A stretch of DNA of 50,921 nt, from the NCBI GenBank assembly GCA_026706025.1, contig JAPOZO010000068.1:1-50921 (forward strand), read 5' to 3'. A program made the position numbers and the translations under genes. This stretch comes from Candidatus Poribacteria bacterium. GTDB lineage: Bacteria; Poribacteria; WGA-4E; WGA-3G. Below, piece after piece: positions 40,442 to 47,927 of the stretch; position 1 is the stretch's first letter, and each line of letters opens with the position of its first letter. The notes beneath the pieces are model-generated. The model saw only the letters and a program-made list of their open reading frames with translations. It ran no database searches and was not told the DNA's origin.

Positions 40442-41173
40442 CTATGAAGCCTCCAAAATCTGTTTGACCCGTTCCAAGTCGGCAGGAACATCAACCCCAA
40501 TAAGCGGAGTGTCAGTTTCGACGACATGAATAGGGATACCGTTCTCCAAGAAGCGTAACTGCTCTAAACCCTCCGCCAGTTCGTAGGGGGTTCTGCTCCA
40601 CTTCGTGAAAGCGAGGAGTTGTTCCCGTCGGTAAGCGTACAACCCGACATGCCGATATATAGGGAATTTATGTAACGCCGTCTCAGGGACGCTACCGGGC
40701 ATAGATGCACGTGAAAAATATAACGCATCGCCGTGAAGATCTGTGACGACTTTCACGACGTTAACATCCCGATAATCTACAATGGTTTTAACTCGCTGTT
40801 TTAGCGTACAAACCTGGATCTCTGGTTTGTCAAGGATAGGTCGCAGCATCAGGTCTATTTGCGCAGGTTTAAGTAACGGTTCATCTCCCTGAATGTTGGC
40901 GATAATATCACACGCTAAGTGTTCCGCGACAACAGCGACGCGTTCGGTCCCAGTTTCACACGCACCTGTCATCTCAACGTTTCCACCGAATCCGGCTACC
41001 ACGTCGTAAATCCGGCGATCGTCCGTTGCGACAATCACTTCATCCAGCGTTTCTGCGCGACAAGCACTTTCATAGACATGCTGCACCATCGGCTTTCCAA
41101 GGAGATCCACTAATGGCTTGCCCTCAAAACGGCTTGAGGCATAGCGAGCCGGAATAATTCCTACACTTTGCAA
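40442..41173 (-). CDS. kdsB: 3-deoxy-manno-octulosonate cytidylyltransferase
   Basis: A 243-residue cytosolic enzyme that activates Kdo with CTP to CMP-Kdo for lipopolysaccharide assembly. Motifs: GIIPARYASSRFEGKPL (nucleotide-binding start), VIVATDDRRI, ANIQGDEPLL, FSRASMPGSVP, YRHVGLYAYRRE and the end DTPLIGVDVPADLERV. The start is TTG at 41173, which gives the usual short lead QSVGIIPARYAS; a GGGGG tract lies a few bases upstream. Its presence indicates a Gram-negative envelope. It heads a minus-strand run with pyrG, two larA-like genes and the TRAP permeases. Confidence 0.94.
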   Translation of the reverse strand: MQSVGIIPARYASSRFEGKPLVDLLGKPMVQHVYESACRAETLDEVIVATDDRRIYDVVAGFGGNVEMTGACETGTERVAVVAEHLACDIIANIQGDEPLLKPAQIDLMLRPILDKPEIQVCTLKQRVKTIVDYRDVNVVKVVTDLHGDALYFSRASMPGSVPETALHKFPIYRHVGLYAYRREQLLAFTKWSRTPYELAEGLEQLRFLENGIPIHVVETDTPLIGVDVPADLERVKQILEAS

Positions 41174-41267
41174 CCTTAGCCCCCGTTCGACACCTTAAAT
41201 TTCCCATCCATATTTTAAATCAGTCTACCGCAAAATGAAGTTAAAATCAAGAAAATTTTGATTTCCA

Positions 41268-41297
41268 TTGCACACCCGAATAGAAAAGTGGTAAACT
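41268..41297 (+). promoter_or_regulatory. Possible promoter for the tandem LamG genes
   Basis: TTGCAC (41268-41273), 18-base spacer and TAAACT (41292-41297). Only a moderate match. The predicted leader to ATG 41365 is about 60 bases. Confidence 0.4.
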
Positions 41298-41364
41298 TTT
41301 AATACGAGAAGTCGTTTGAAAAAAAATGAACGAACAATTCATCAAAGTCAAAGGAGATTTTAAA

Positions 41365-42201
41365 ATGAAACGCAATTTAATATCTTTAACATCGAATTGT
41401 AGGTTAGTCCCGTATCTGGTATGCTTACTTCTGATAGGCGCGCTCTGTTTACATACGACAGAATTCGCGTCGGCGGAGGCCTTAGATCCGGATTTAGTAC
41501 TGTATTTCGATTATGAAGACTTCAAGGGAGACACTGTCCTTGAAAAATCCGGACGCGGTTACGACGGCGCGATCAACGGAAAGGTCACACAGTCTAATGA
41601 CGGGAAGTTTGGCAAAGCCGCCCATTTCGTTACTGGCAGCTTCCTTGACTTAGACGGTCCCAATATCGACCCTGATGATATCCCTACCGAAGGCATGAGT
41701 ATCGTCGCGTGGCTCAACGTTGAAGCCATCGCAGATATGGCGATTTTCAATGCCCGTGCTGGCGACAACACATGGCTTGTACATCCAGAAGCACGTGGGA
41801 GTGGCAAGTATCGTTGGCTCAATCGTAGCCCCGGTGGGGCAACTATCTTTGATATTCGGGCTGGCGATAACAAAGCCAATGAATGGCAGCATTACGCTGG
41901 AACGTTCAGCCGAGCAGACGGATTAGCTGTTCTCTACATCAACGGAAAAAACGTTATGGAAGAAAAAGCTCGCGTCGGTACACCTATTGCCGGAGATTGG
42001 GATTCTGGTGCTCGCGTCGGCTATAACATTGACGACAACCGACCCTTCGCTGGACTCATGGATGACCTGAACGTCTGGAAGCGCGGCTTGACTGAAGAAG
42101 AAGTCAATACCATTATGAACGAAGGCGTTGACGCGTTTCTCGCTGTGGAAGCACGCGGTAAACTGGCGACGACCTGGGGAAAACTTAAGGCATCAAAATA
42201 A
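41365..42201 (+). CDS. Secreted LamG-domain protein with TTWG tail (tandem copy 1)
   Basis: A 278-residue exported protein. The signal peptide ends near FASAEA. The mature part is a LamG/concanavalin jelly roll: DLVLYFDYEDFKGDTVLEKSGRGYDG, KAAHFVTGSFLDLDGP, MSIVAWLNVEA, EWQHYAGTFSRADGLAVLYINGKN and FAGLMDDLNVWKRGLTEEEV. It ends AVEARGKLATTWGKLKASK, the shared tail. ATG 41365 is chosen because AAAGGAGA lies just upstream; the in-frame ATG at 41326 precedes the signal peptide. It is followed after 35 bases by a near-copy and then by a sulfatase, suggesting a role in binding sulfated polysaccharide (inference). Confidence 0.87.
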   Translation: MKRNLISLTSNCRLVPYLVCLLLIGALCLHTTEFASAEALDPDLVLYFDYEDFKGDTVLEKSGRGYDGAINGKVTQSNDGKFGKAAHFVTGSFLDLDGPNIDPDDIPTEGMSIVAWLNVEAIADMAIFNARAGDNTWLVHPEARGSGKYRWLNRSPGGATIFDIRAGDNKANEWQHYAGTFSRADGLAVLYINGKNVMEEKARVGTPIAGDWDSGARVGYNIDDNRPFAGLMDDLNVWKRGLTEEEVNTIMNEGVDAFLAVEARGKLATTWGKLKASK

Positions 42202-42236
42202 ACGGATGATTCATATTAAAGGAGTACCCCAAACTA

Positions 42237-43058
42237 ATGAAACGAAACCTTATACTAACCGCTTATCTGATGTGCTTACTTCTGATCAGTGCGCTCTGTA
42301 TGCTTATAGCAGAAATTCAGGAAGCATCCGCTCAGATTTTAGATCCGGATTTGGTACTGTATTTCGACTATGAAGACTTTGATGGAAATACCGTCATTGA
42401 AAAGTCTGGACGTGGCTACGATGGCGAGATTAATGGAGATGTTACACAGTCTAATGATGGAAAGATCGGGAAAGCCGCCCATTTCGCATCCGGCAGTTTT
42501 CTGGATTTAGATGGTCCCAATGTTAAGGCTGAAGACATCCCTACCGAAGGTATGAGTATTCTCGCGTGGCTCAACGTTGAAGCCGTTTCAGATATGGCGA
42601 TTTTCAACGCCCGCGCAGGCGATAATACATGGCTTGTCCACCCAGAAGCGCGCGGGGGCGGAAATTATCGCTGGCTCAATCGGAGTCCCGGTGGTACAAC
42701 GATATTCGACATTCGTGGTGGCGAAAACAAGGCGAATGAATGGATACATTACGGCGGCACATTCAGTCGGGCAGATGGGTTAGCGGTACTTTACATCAAC
42801 GGTGAAAAAGCCGGTGAAGAAGCAGCTCGCGTCGGTACGCCTATCGCAGGCGATTGGGATCAGGGGGCACGTGTCGGCTATAACATTGACAATAACCGTC
42901 CGTTCACCGGACTGATGGACGACCTCAATATCTGGAAACGCGGTTTGTCAGCGGAAGAGGTCAATAACATCATGAATAACGGGCTTAGCGCAGTGCTCAC
43001 TGCAGTAGAAGCACAAGATAAACTCGCAACTACTTGGGGCAGGCTTAAAGCACATTAA
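42237..43058 (+). CDS. Secreted LamG-domain protein with TTWG tail (tandem copy 2)
   Basis: A 273-residue duplicate of the preceding gene, with nearly the same jelly-roll strands (DLVLYFDYEDFDGNTVIEKSG, SILAWLNVEAVSDMAIFNARAG, FTGLMDDLNIWKRGLSAEEV). The signal peptide MKRNLILTAYLMCLLLISALCM lacks the insert present in copy 1. The tail is AVEAQDKLATTWGRLKAH. Codons in the tail differ from those of copy 1, so the tail is kept by selection on the protein. AAAGGAG precedes the ATG by 13 bases. A GGTA-led palindrome lies between it and the sulfatase. Confidence 0.87.
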   Translation: MKRNLILTAYLMCLLLISALCMLIAEIQEASAQILDPDLVLYFDYEDFDGNTVIEKSGRGYDGEINGDVTQSNDGKIGKAAHFASGSFLDLDGPNVKAEDIPTEGMSILAWLNVEAVSDMAIFNARAGDNTWLVHPEARGGGNYRWLNRSPGGTTIFDIRGGENKANEWIHYGGTFSRADGLAVLYINGEKAGEEAARVGTPIAGDWDQGARVGYNIDNNRPFTGLMDDLNIWKRGLSAEEVNNIMNNGLSAVLTAVEAQDKLATTWGRLKAH

Positions 43059-43088
43059 CGAAAGTGGGAAGGATTCAAACCATTTTCC

Positions 43089-43115
43089 GGTAGGCGTGCT
43101 GGTGAAGCGCGCCTA
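43089..43115. repeat. GGTA-led palindrome, copy 6
   Basis: Arms TAGGCGTGCT (43091-43100) and AGCGCGCCTA (43106-43115) with one wobble and loop GGTGA, preceded by CGG. The central GGTT/AACC is replaced by GCT/AGC. It lies in the 91-base gap before the sulfatase gene. Confidence 0.5.
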
Positions 43116-43149
43116 TCAAATTTGCCTAAATATTAAAAAAAGAGGACAC

Positions 43150-44595
43150 ATGGCTAACCGACCCAATATACTCTGGATTTGTAGCGATCAACAGCGGTTT
43201 GATTCGTTAGGTTGTTACGGAAATCCATTTGTTGAGACACCGAATTTGGACCGGTTGGCACAAGAAGGCGTTCTTTTTCAACACGCCTACTCGCAAAGTC
43301 CGGTCTGCACACCGAGCAGAGCCAGTTTTCTCACCGGACGCTACCCACGTACAACACGATGTAGGCAAAATGGACAAGCAATCCCACCCGACGAAGTGTT
43401 GGTGACGAAGTTACTCCGCGATGCTGGATACGTCTGCGGTTTATCCGGAAAATTACACCTCGCACCTTGTAATCCACGCGTCTGCAAAGGGACAGAAGAA
43501 CGGATTGATGATGGCTATGATCAATTCTTTTGGTCACACGATCCGAGCGATGCTTGGTTCACGCACGACTATATCCAATGGCTACGCGATAAAGGTCTCT
43601 GCCGAGACAGTAAACCGTTTCAAGAATCGAAATATGTCCAAGTGATTCCGTCAGAGGAACACAGCCAAACGACATGGTCCATCGAGCGTGCAATGTCGTT
43701 TATCGGAAGTGCTGAACGTTTTAAGCAGCCCTGGCTTTTCTCGGTGAATATGTTTGACCCGCACCACGCATTTGACCCACCAGTAGCAGCATTGGAACGA
43801 TATCGCGATATACTTGATGATATTCCGCTGCCTAACTATGTTGAAGGCGAACTCGACAATAAACCGATCTGGCAACAGGTTGATCATGCCGGTGCTTATG
43901 GCAATAGGTCTGGATACCCTTATGCCGAAATGAGCGACACAGATCATCAGTGGGTCCGGGCTGCATATTGGGCGATGATTGATGTCATCGACGCGCAAGT
44001 TGGACGCTTGCTGGACTTTTTGCAAGAAACCGGACAGCGCGAAAACACGATTGTTATCTTCACATCCGACCACGGCGAGATGCTCGGTGACCACGGTATT
44101 TATCTAAAGGGACCCTACTTTTATGAACCTGCTGTCCGTGTGCCACTGATTATTTCTGGACCGGGAATGCTGAACAACGGCGCACGTTCGGACGCACTTG
44201 TGGAATTAGTAGACTTGGCACCGACACTGCTTGAGGCAAGCGATATGGAACCTTATGCCGGTATGCAAGGACAGAGTCTATTGCCGCTGTTGATGGGCAA
44301 AAAAGCGTTAAATACACACCGCGATGATGTCTATTGCGAGTATTATAACGCCATGGGATGGCACCGCGAACCTGCCGCGCATGCTACTATGGTGCGAAGC
44401 AAACAGCATAAAATCGTCGTCGCCCACGGAACCGGTGGCGGAGAACTCTACGACCTTCACTTGGACCCACAAGAAACAGACAATCTTTGGGATTCCTCTG
44501 ATCACACGGCTATCAGGCTGGAAATGCAGGAACGGGTTATGGATCGGATGGCTTGGACGGTGGATCCGCTTCCGAAGCGTCAGGCTCCGTGGTAA
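43150..44595 (+). CDS. Type I sulfatase (CTPSR, arylsulfatase/choline-sulfatase-like)
   Basis: A 481-residue sulfatase. C53 in SPVCTPSRASFLTGR is the formylglycine position, matched to a formylglycine-generating enzyme. Metal and substrate residues are seen in ICSDQQRFDSLGCYGN, SGKLHLAP, FDPHHAFDPP and FTSDHGEMLGDHG. The ending WDSSDHTAIRLEMQERVMDRM is typical. It has no signal peptide from ATG 43150 (AGAGGAC upstream), so unlike the neighbouring LamG proteins it should be cytosolic and act on small imported sulfate esters. Upstream in-frame codons would add a short non-hydrophobic stretch. The 3' end overlaps the convergent HTH gene by 59 bases. Confidence 0.93.
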   Translation: MANRPNILWICSDQQRFDSLGCYGNPFVETPNLDRLAQEGVLFQHAYSQSPVCTPSRASFLTGRYPRTTRCRQNGQAIPPDEVLVTKLLRDAGYVCGLSGKLHLAPCNPRVCKGTEERIDDGYDQFFWSHDPSDAWFTHDYIQWLRDKGLCRDSKPFQESKYVQVIPSEEHSQTTWSIERAMSFIGSAERFKQPWLFSVNMFDPHHAFDPPVAALERYRDILDDIPLPNYVEGELDNKPIWQQVDHAGAYGNRSGYPYAEMSDTDHQWVRAAYWAMIDVIDAQVGRLLDFLQETGQRENTIVIFTSDHGEMLGDHGIYLKGPYFYEPAVRVPLIISGPGMLNNGARSDALVELVDLAPTLLEASDMEPYAGMQGQSLLPLLMGKKALNTHRDDVYCEYYNAMGWHREPAAHATMVRSKQHKIVVAHGTGGGELYDLHLDPQETDNLWDSSDHTAIRLEMQERVMDRMAWTVDPLPKRQAPW

Positions 44596-44827
44596 TCTCT
44601 GAAACCGAAAACGCGTTGAGTAACTCGGTGCGATAATCGTCTTGTGAGAGTAGTTCTTTATTGGCGCGGAGACTCGCTTCATGGAACCGATAGTCATTTT
44701 TGCCGCGTCGATAGTAACACTGCAGGTGTTCAGCGTCAACTGCCCATTTGAGGGCGGCTGGTGAGATATCAAGCATCGCCGCCGCTTCCTTGATATCATA
44801 CTCAACCACGGCATTGCGTATCTGCAT
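44537..44827 (-). CDS. Small helix-turn-helix (excisionase/MerR-like) protein
   Basis: A 96-residue protein whose first 60 residues fit an excisionase-type winged helix: YDIKEAAAMLDISPAALKWAVDAEHLQCYYRRGKNDYRFHEASL. The remaining tail (EPDASEADPPSKPSDP) is low-complexity and is encoded where the gene overlaps the sulfatase end. It starts at ATG 44827 with only a purine-rich stretch upstream. The dispersed repeat begins nine bases beyond the start, so its promoter would lie inside that repeat. A DNA-binding role is likely; no integrase is nearby. It could be a chance open frame antisense to the sulfatase, but the HTH pattern argues for a gene. Confidence 0.6.
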   Translation of the reverse strand: MQIRNAVVEYDIKEAAAMLDISPAALKWAVDAEHLQCYYRRGKNDYRFHEASLRANKELLSQDDYRTELLNAFSVSEITTEPDASEADPPSKPSDP

Positions 44828-44835
44828 CTTTTTTC

Positions 44836-45028
44836 CCCAGGTCGGTAGGTGCGGTTTGATGAAGTTTAAGAAAATGGATCGGTAATTCTACATTTTCCCA
44901 GGCCCGGTAGGGGCGGTTTCCTAACCGCACCGGGCTTCGCCAAGAAATTACCGAATTAATAAATTAATCTTCATGCAACCGCACTGGACTTTCACAACAA
45001 ATTACCGAATTAATTTTTTAATCTTCAT
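44836..45028. repeat. Cluster of dispersed repeats with GGTA-led palindrome (copy 3)
   Basis: A full copy (44898-44974: CCCAGGCCCGG to TTAATCTTCAT) closely resembles that at 11653-11731. A truncated left end lies at 44836-44857 and a truncated right end at 44976-45028. The full copy has the hairpin arms GGGGCGGTT and AACCGCACC with one mismatch. The repeat unit is about 77 bases and fills the gap between the HTH and PAP2 genes. Confidence 0.7.
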
Positions 45029-45078
45029 CTCACGAAATTATAAAAGATACAACGTCATAGGTCAAGCGGAATTTCATA

Positions 45079-45696
45079 ATGCAGTATCGGTATGTCAGTT
45101 ACATCTTCGCGAGAGGCTTTAAACCGTGGTTTATATGTATTACGGTTTTCTGCACTTTCATGACAGGATTAGAAACGAATGCTGAAAATTTCCTGTCACG
45201 CTGGGACCAAACACTTTTTGACCGTATCTACGATTCACCACCACGTCAAGAGCCGATATGGACAGGCATGAAAGGCATCTCAAGGCTCGGAGATTACCGA
45301 GGTGTGATGGGTGCCTCAATCCTCCTATTTTCTTATGGAAATGAATCCCATCGGGAAACTGGAAAACTTTTGTCTTCGGCATACATGGGAGCGGGGATCA
45401 TAACCTTTGGGATGAAAAGATTGGTCGGCAGGAAACGACCTCTTGATGAAACACTCGGGAACCCAGCGATGCCATCAGGGCATGCATCCATTACGTTCAG
45501 TGTTGCGACAATTTTAGGGTATCGGTATCCGAAATGGCGAATTCCACTCTATATCGGCGCAGGTCTCGTTAGTTTCTCACGTGTCTATTTAGGGCGGCAC
45601 TATACCTCGGATGTAGTCGTTGGCGCGGCAATCGGGACTGCGACAGGGATGCTCGTCTGGCATAACCGCACCACATTGTTAAAATGGGAGTTTTAA
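45079..45696 (+). CDS. PAP2-family membrane phosphatase
   Basis: A 205-residue membrane protein of the type 2 phosphatidic acid phosphatase family. The active-site signature is complete: KRLVGRKRP, PSGHAS and SRVYLGRHYTSDVVVG. The N-terminal segment (FKPWFICITVFCTFMTG) may be a signal or anchor, and three to four hydrophobic segments follow. Members dephosphorylate lipid phosphates such as undecaprenyl pyrophosphate or phosphatidate. The substrate is not decided by the sequence. The ATG at 45079 has only a weak ribosome site. A hairpin follows the stop codon. Confidence 0.88.
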   Translation: MQYRYVSYIFARGFKPWFICITVFCTFMTGLETNAENFLSRWDQTLFDRIYDSPPRQEPIWTGMKGISRLGDYRGVMGASILLFSYGNESHRETGKLLSSAYMGAGIITFGMKRLVGRKRPLDETLGNPAMPSGHASITFSVATILGYRYPKWRIPLYIGAGLVSFSRVYLGRHYTSDVVVGAAIGTATGMLVWHNRTTLLKWEF

Positions 45697-45698
45697 CG

Positions 45699-45734
45699 AT
45701 AGGTTGCGTATCACATGTAGTTCCGGCAACCTAT
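45699..45734 (+). terminator. Hairpin after the PAP2 gene
   Basis: Arms ATAGGTTGC (45699-45707) and GCAACCTAT (45726-45734) around an 18-base loop, in an AT-rich context. No clean T tract follows. Confidence 0.45.
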
Positions 45735-45755
45735 ATCTATTAAAAAATAAAAATC

Positions 45756-45784
45756 TTGACAATGAAATTCACATTGCGTAAAAT
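45756..45784 (+). promoter_or_regulatory. Promoter for the lipoprotein gene
   Basis: TTGACA (45756-45761), 17-base spacer and TAAAAT (45779-45784). The leader to ATG 45810 is about 20 bases and contains GGGAGGG. Confidence 0.7.
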
Positions 45785-45809
45785 ATAATTACATGGGAGG
45801 GTTAAACTC

Positions 45810-46577
45810 ATGGCTCGCAGGAAAAATCGCATCAATTTCCGGTATCAACTTATGTGCAGCATCGGTTTGCTTCTGCTCACAGGGGCATTGTTGGCAGGAT
45901 GTGCTGCTGCACCACAACCCTCAATCGATGTTTATATGGAACCTATTACGGGACGGTTTAACGCCGAGATCAATGCAGAAACAGGGGCCGCAACTGTCGT
46001 AAAAAAGGGCGTTGCTGTTACTATCAAACCACTTGATGAAGTGGAATTGTTCACGCTCACCGAAGATCCGAAAGCGAATCCCTACCTTATCGTCAAGAGG
46101 AACGGTGCCGTTGAACCTATCTACACAGTGTTTGAGATTATAGTCCACAATCGCGAGAATCGTCGCGTTCTTGTCGAAGACGCAGCGATACTCATGGATG
46201 CAAACGGCGCGCAATACGCGAATTTGCCTAACGATTACTTTGATTCACTTTACGACGACGTGAATCTCTCGCAGGGTGATCCATGGAATGCTGCGTATCC
46301 CTATGCCGCTACGACTTACCCCTCTTACTACGGTTATTATCAGTCTTATGTAGATGCTGAGGCGTTAGAGTGGGGACGTATTGTGATAGAGGACACTGTT
46401 TTTGAAAGCGGTAAATTATTCTCCGGCGCGAAACGGAGCGGTTTCTTAATTTTTGACCGTCTTGAGAGTCATGCAACGGATCTCAGAATTATTGTGCCAG
46501 ACGTTCGGATCGTCCGTTCAGATGGCAAAGAAGATAAATTGAAATTTAAAATTGACTTCAGACAGATTTTGCCGTAA
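45810..46577 (+). CDS. Lipoprotein of unknown function
   Basis: A 255-residue protein with a basic N-terminus, hydrophobic stretch and lipobox (SIGLLLLTGALLAGC, Cys near 31). The mature part has a region EINAETGAATVVKKGVAVTIKPLDEVELFT, then a mixed beta domain (VFEIIVHNRENRRVLVEDAAILM) and a Tyr/Pro-rich patch (AYPYAATTYPSYYGYYQSY) that may be surface-exposed. I do not recognise a family. It starts at ATG 45810 after GGGAGGG. A LivK-type gene begins 64 bases after its stop, so the two may share a transcript, though no functional link is evident. Confidence 0.7.
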   Translation: MARRKNRINFRYQLMCSIGLLLLTGALLAGCAAAPQPSIDVYMEPITGRFNAEINAETGAATVVKKGVAVTIKPLDEVELFTLTEDPKANPYLIVKRNGAVEPIYTVFEIIVHNRENRRVLVEDAAILMDANGAQYANLPNDYFDSLYDDVNLSQGDPWNAAYPYAATTYPSYYGYYQSYVDAEALEWGRIVIEDTVFESGKLFSGAKRSGFLIFDRLESHATDLRIIVPDVRIVRSDGKEDKLKFKIDFRQILP

Positions 46578-46641
46578 AATAAGCATATTTCGGATTGATA
46601 GCACGCAAGATTTGTCAGAAAATGAAGGGAGCATAGATAAC

Positions 46642-47841
46642 ATGAGAAATTGGCTTGTAGGGTTGCTAATAGTCGGGTTTGTGTCCGTTTTCGGATGTCA
46701 ACCTCAAGATAAGAAGAATACAAGCGAAACACAGAAACCACAAAAAGAGTTAAAAGTCGCCGTTGCAGCACCCTATACAGGTGGGGCTGCAGCGTTTGGA
46801 GAAATGATCCGACGCGGTGCTGAGCTGAAGGAAAAAGAAATTAACGAAGCAGGCGGCATCAACGGTATGAAACTGACGCTACTTTTTGAAGATGATGCTG
46901 GCAAAGGTTCAGAGGCAAGCCTCGTCGCAGAACGCATCGCCAACAACCCGCAAATTGTCGCAGTGGTTGGACATTTTAATAGTGACTGCTCATTAGCCGG
47001 TCAAGAAATTTATGACCGCGCAGGTATTGTTGAACTGTCCCCGGGGTCAACGGCTGTAGAAGTCTGTGAAGGAAGCCCGTGGACCTTCCGAAATTTGTAC
47101 CACGACGGTTTTCAGGGGAAATTTATTGCGCAATATCTTGATAACGTCTTGATGGGTATTGAATCGGTTGCTGTTTTCTTTGATAATGATGCTTATGGTC
47201 GTGGTCTAAGAAACGCGTTCGTAGCGGAAGCCGAGAAAATCGGACTTACCCTCGTCGCTTCGGAAGCTTATGAAAGAGATAGTACCAATTTTAAGGCACA
47301 ACTCACGAGCATTAAAGCCAAAAATCCTGACGCTATTTTTATCTCTGGACTCTACACGGAAGCGAGCTTAATTGTTAAACAGGGACGTGAAGCTGGGATT
47401 ACCGCACAGTTTTTCGGTGCCGATGGCGTGGATTCACCAGATTTCCTCACAATCGCAGGCTCCGCCGCAGAGGGTGTTTATCTAACAACACCTTTTACAT
47501 TTGGCGCAGGGGGCGCAGAGGCACAACAGATGGCAGCGGATTTTGAGACACTTCACGGTGTAGCTCCTGATACATGGGCTGCATTGACCTATGATGCCGT
47601 CGGAATGATCGCTGAAGCACTTGAAAAAACTTATAACACCGAAGCATCCATTGCAGATAACCGAAAAGCCATCCGTGAGCATTTAGCCTCCTTAGACACA
47701 CCTGAAGAAGGTTACCAAGGGATTACAGGGTTAACCTATTTTGATGTAAAAGGTGATACCGTTAACAAACCGGCTTACGTAAAAATTGTGAAAGATGGAC
47801 AATTTGTTGCCGCAGAGAAACAGCTGTCTGAGTTGAAATAA
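46642..47841 (+). CDS. Branched-chain amino acid (Liv-type) ABC transporter substrate-binding lipoprotein
   Basis: A 399-residue lipoprotein (lipobox VSVFGC, residue 19 region) of the Leu/Ile/Val-binding (periplasmic binding protein type 1) family. Family blocks: KVAVAAPYTGGAAAFGEMIRRGAELKEKEINEAGGINGMK, VAVVGHFNSDCSLAGQEIYDRAGIVELSPGST, FFDNDAYGRGLRNAFV and EGVYLTTPFTFG. The ligand is probably a branched-chain or other amino acid, but related proteins bind urea or amides. ATG 46642 is chosen (GAAGGGAGC upstream) over an in-frame start at 46552 inside the previous gene. It is followed by the two permeases, but the ATPase genes are not in the window. Confidence 0.9.
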   Translation: MRNWLVGLLIVGFVSVFGCQPQDKKNTSETQKPQKELKVAVAAPYTGGAAAFGEMIRRGAELKEKEINEAGGINGMKLTLLFEDDAGKGSEASLVAERIANNPQIVAVVGHFNSDCSLAGQEIYDRAGIVELSPGSTAVEVCEGSPWTFRNLYHDGFQGKFIAQYLDNVLMGIESVAVFFDNDAYGRGLRNAFVAEAEKIGLTLVASEAYERDSTNFKAQLTSIKAKNPDAIFISGLYTEASLIVKQGREAGITAQFFGADGVDSPDFLTIAGSAAEGVYLTTPFTFGAGGAEAQQMAADFETLHGVAPDTWAALTYDAVGMIAEALEKTYNTEASIADNRKAIREHLASLDTPEEGYQGITGLTYFDVKGDTVNKPAYVKIVKDGQFVAAEKQLSELK

Positions 47842-47927
47842 GCAGTTTTATTCAAAGCAGAAGGTAAGCAGCAGAAACGTCCAGAGTCTTTTTTTTTCTA
47901 CAAGGTTAACACCCGAAGAAGTTAATT

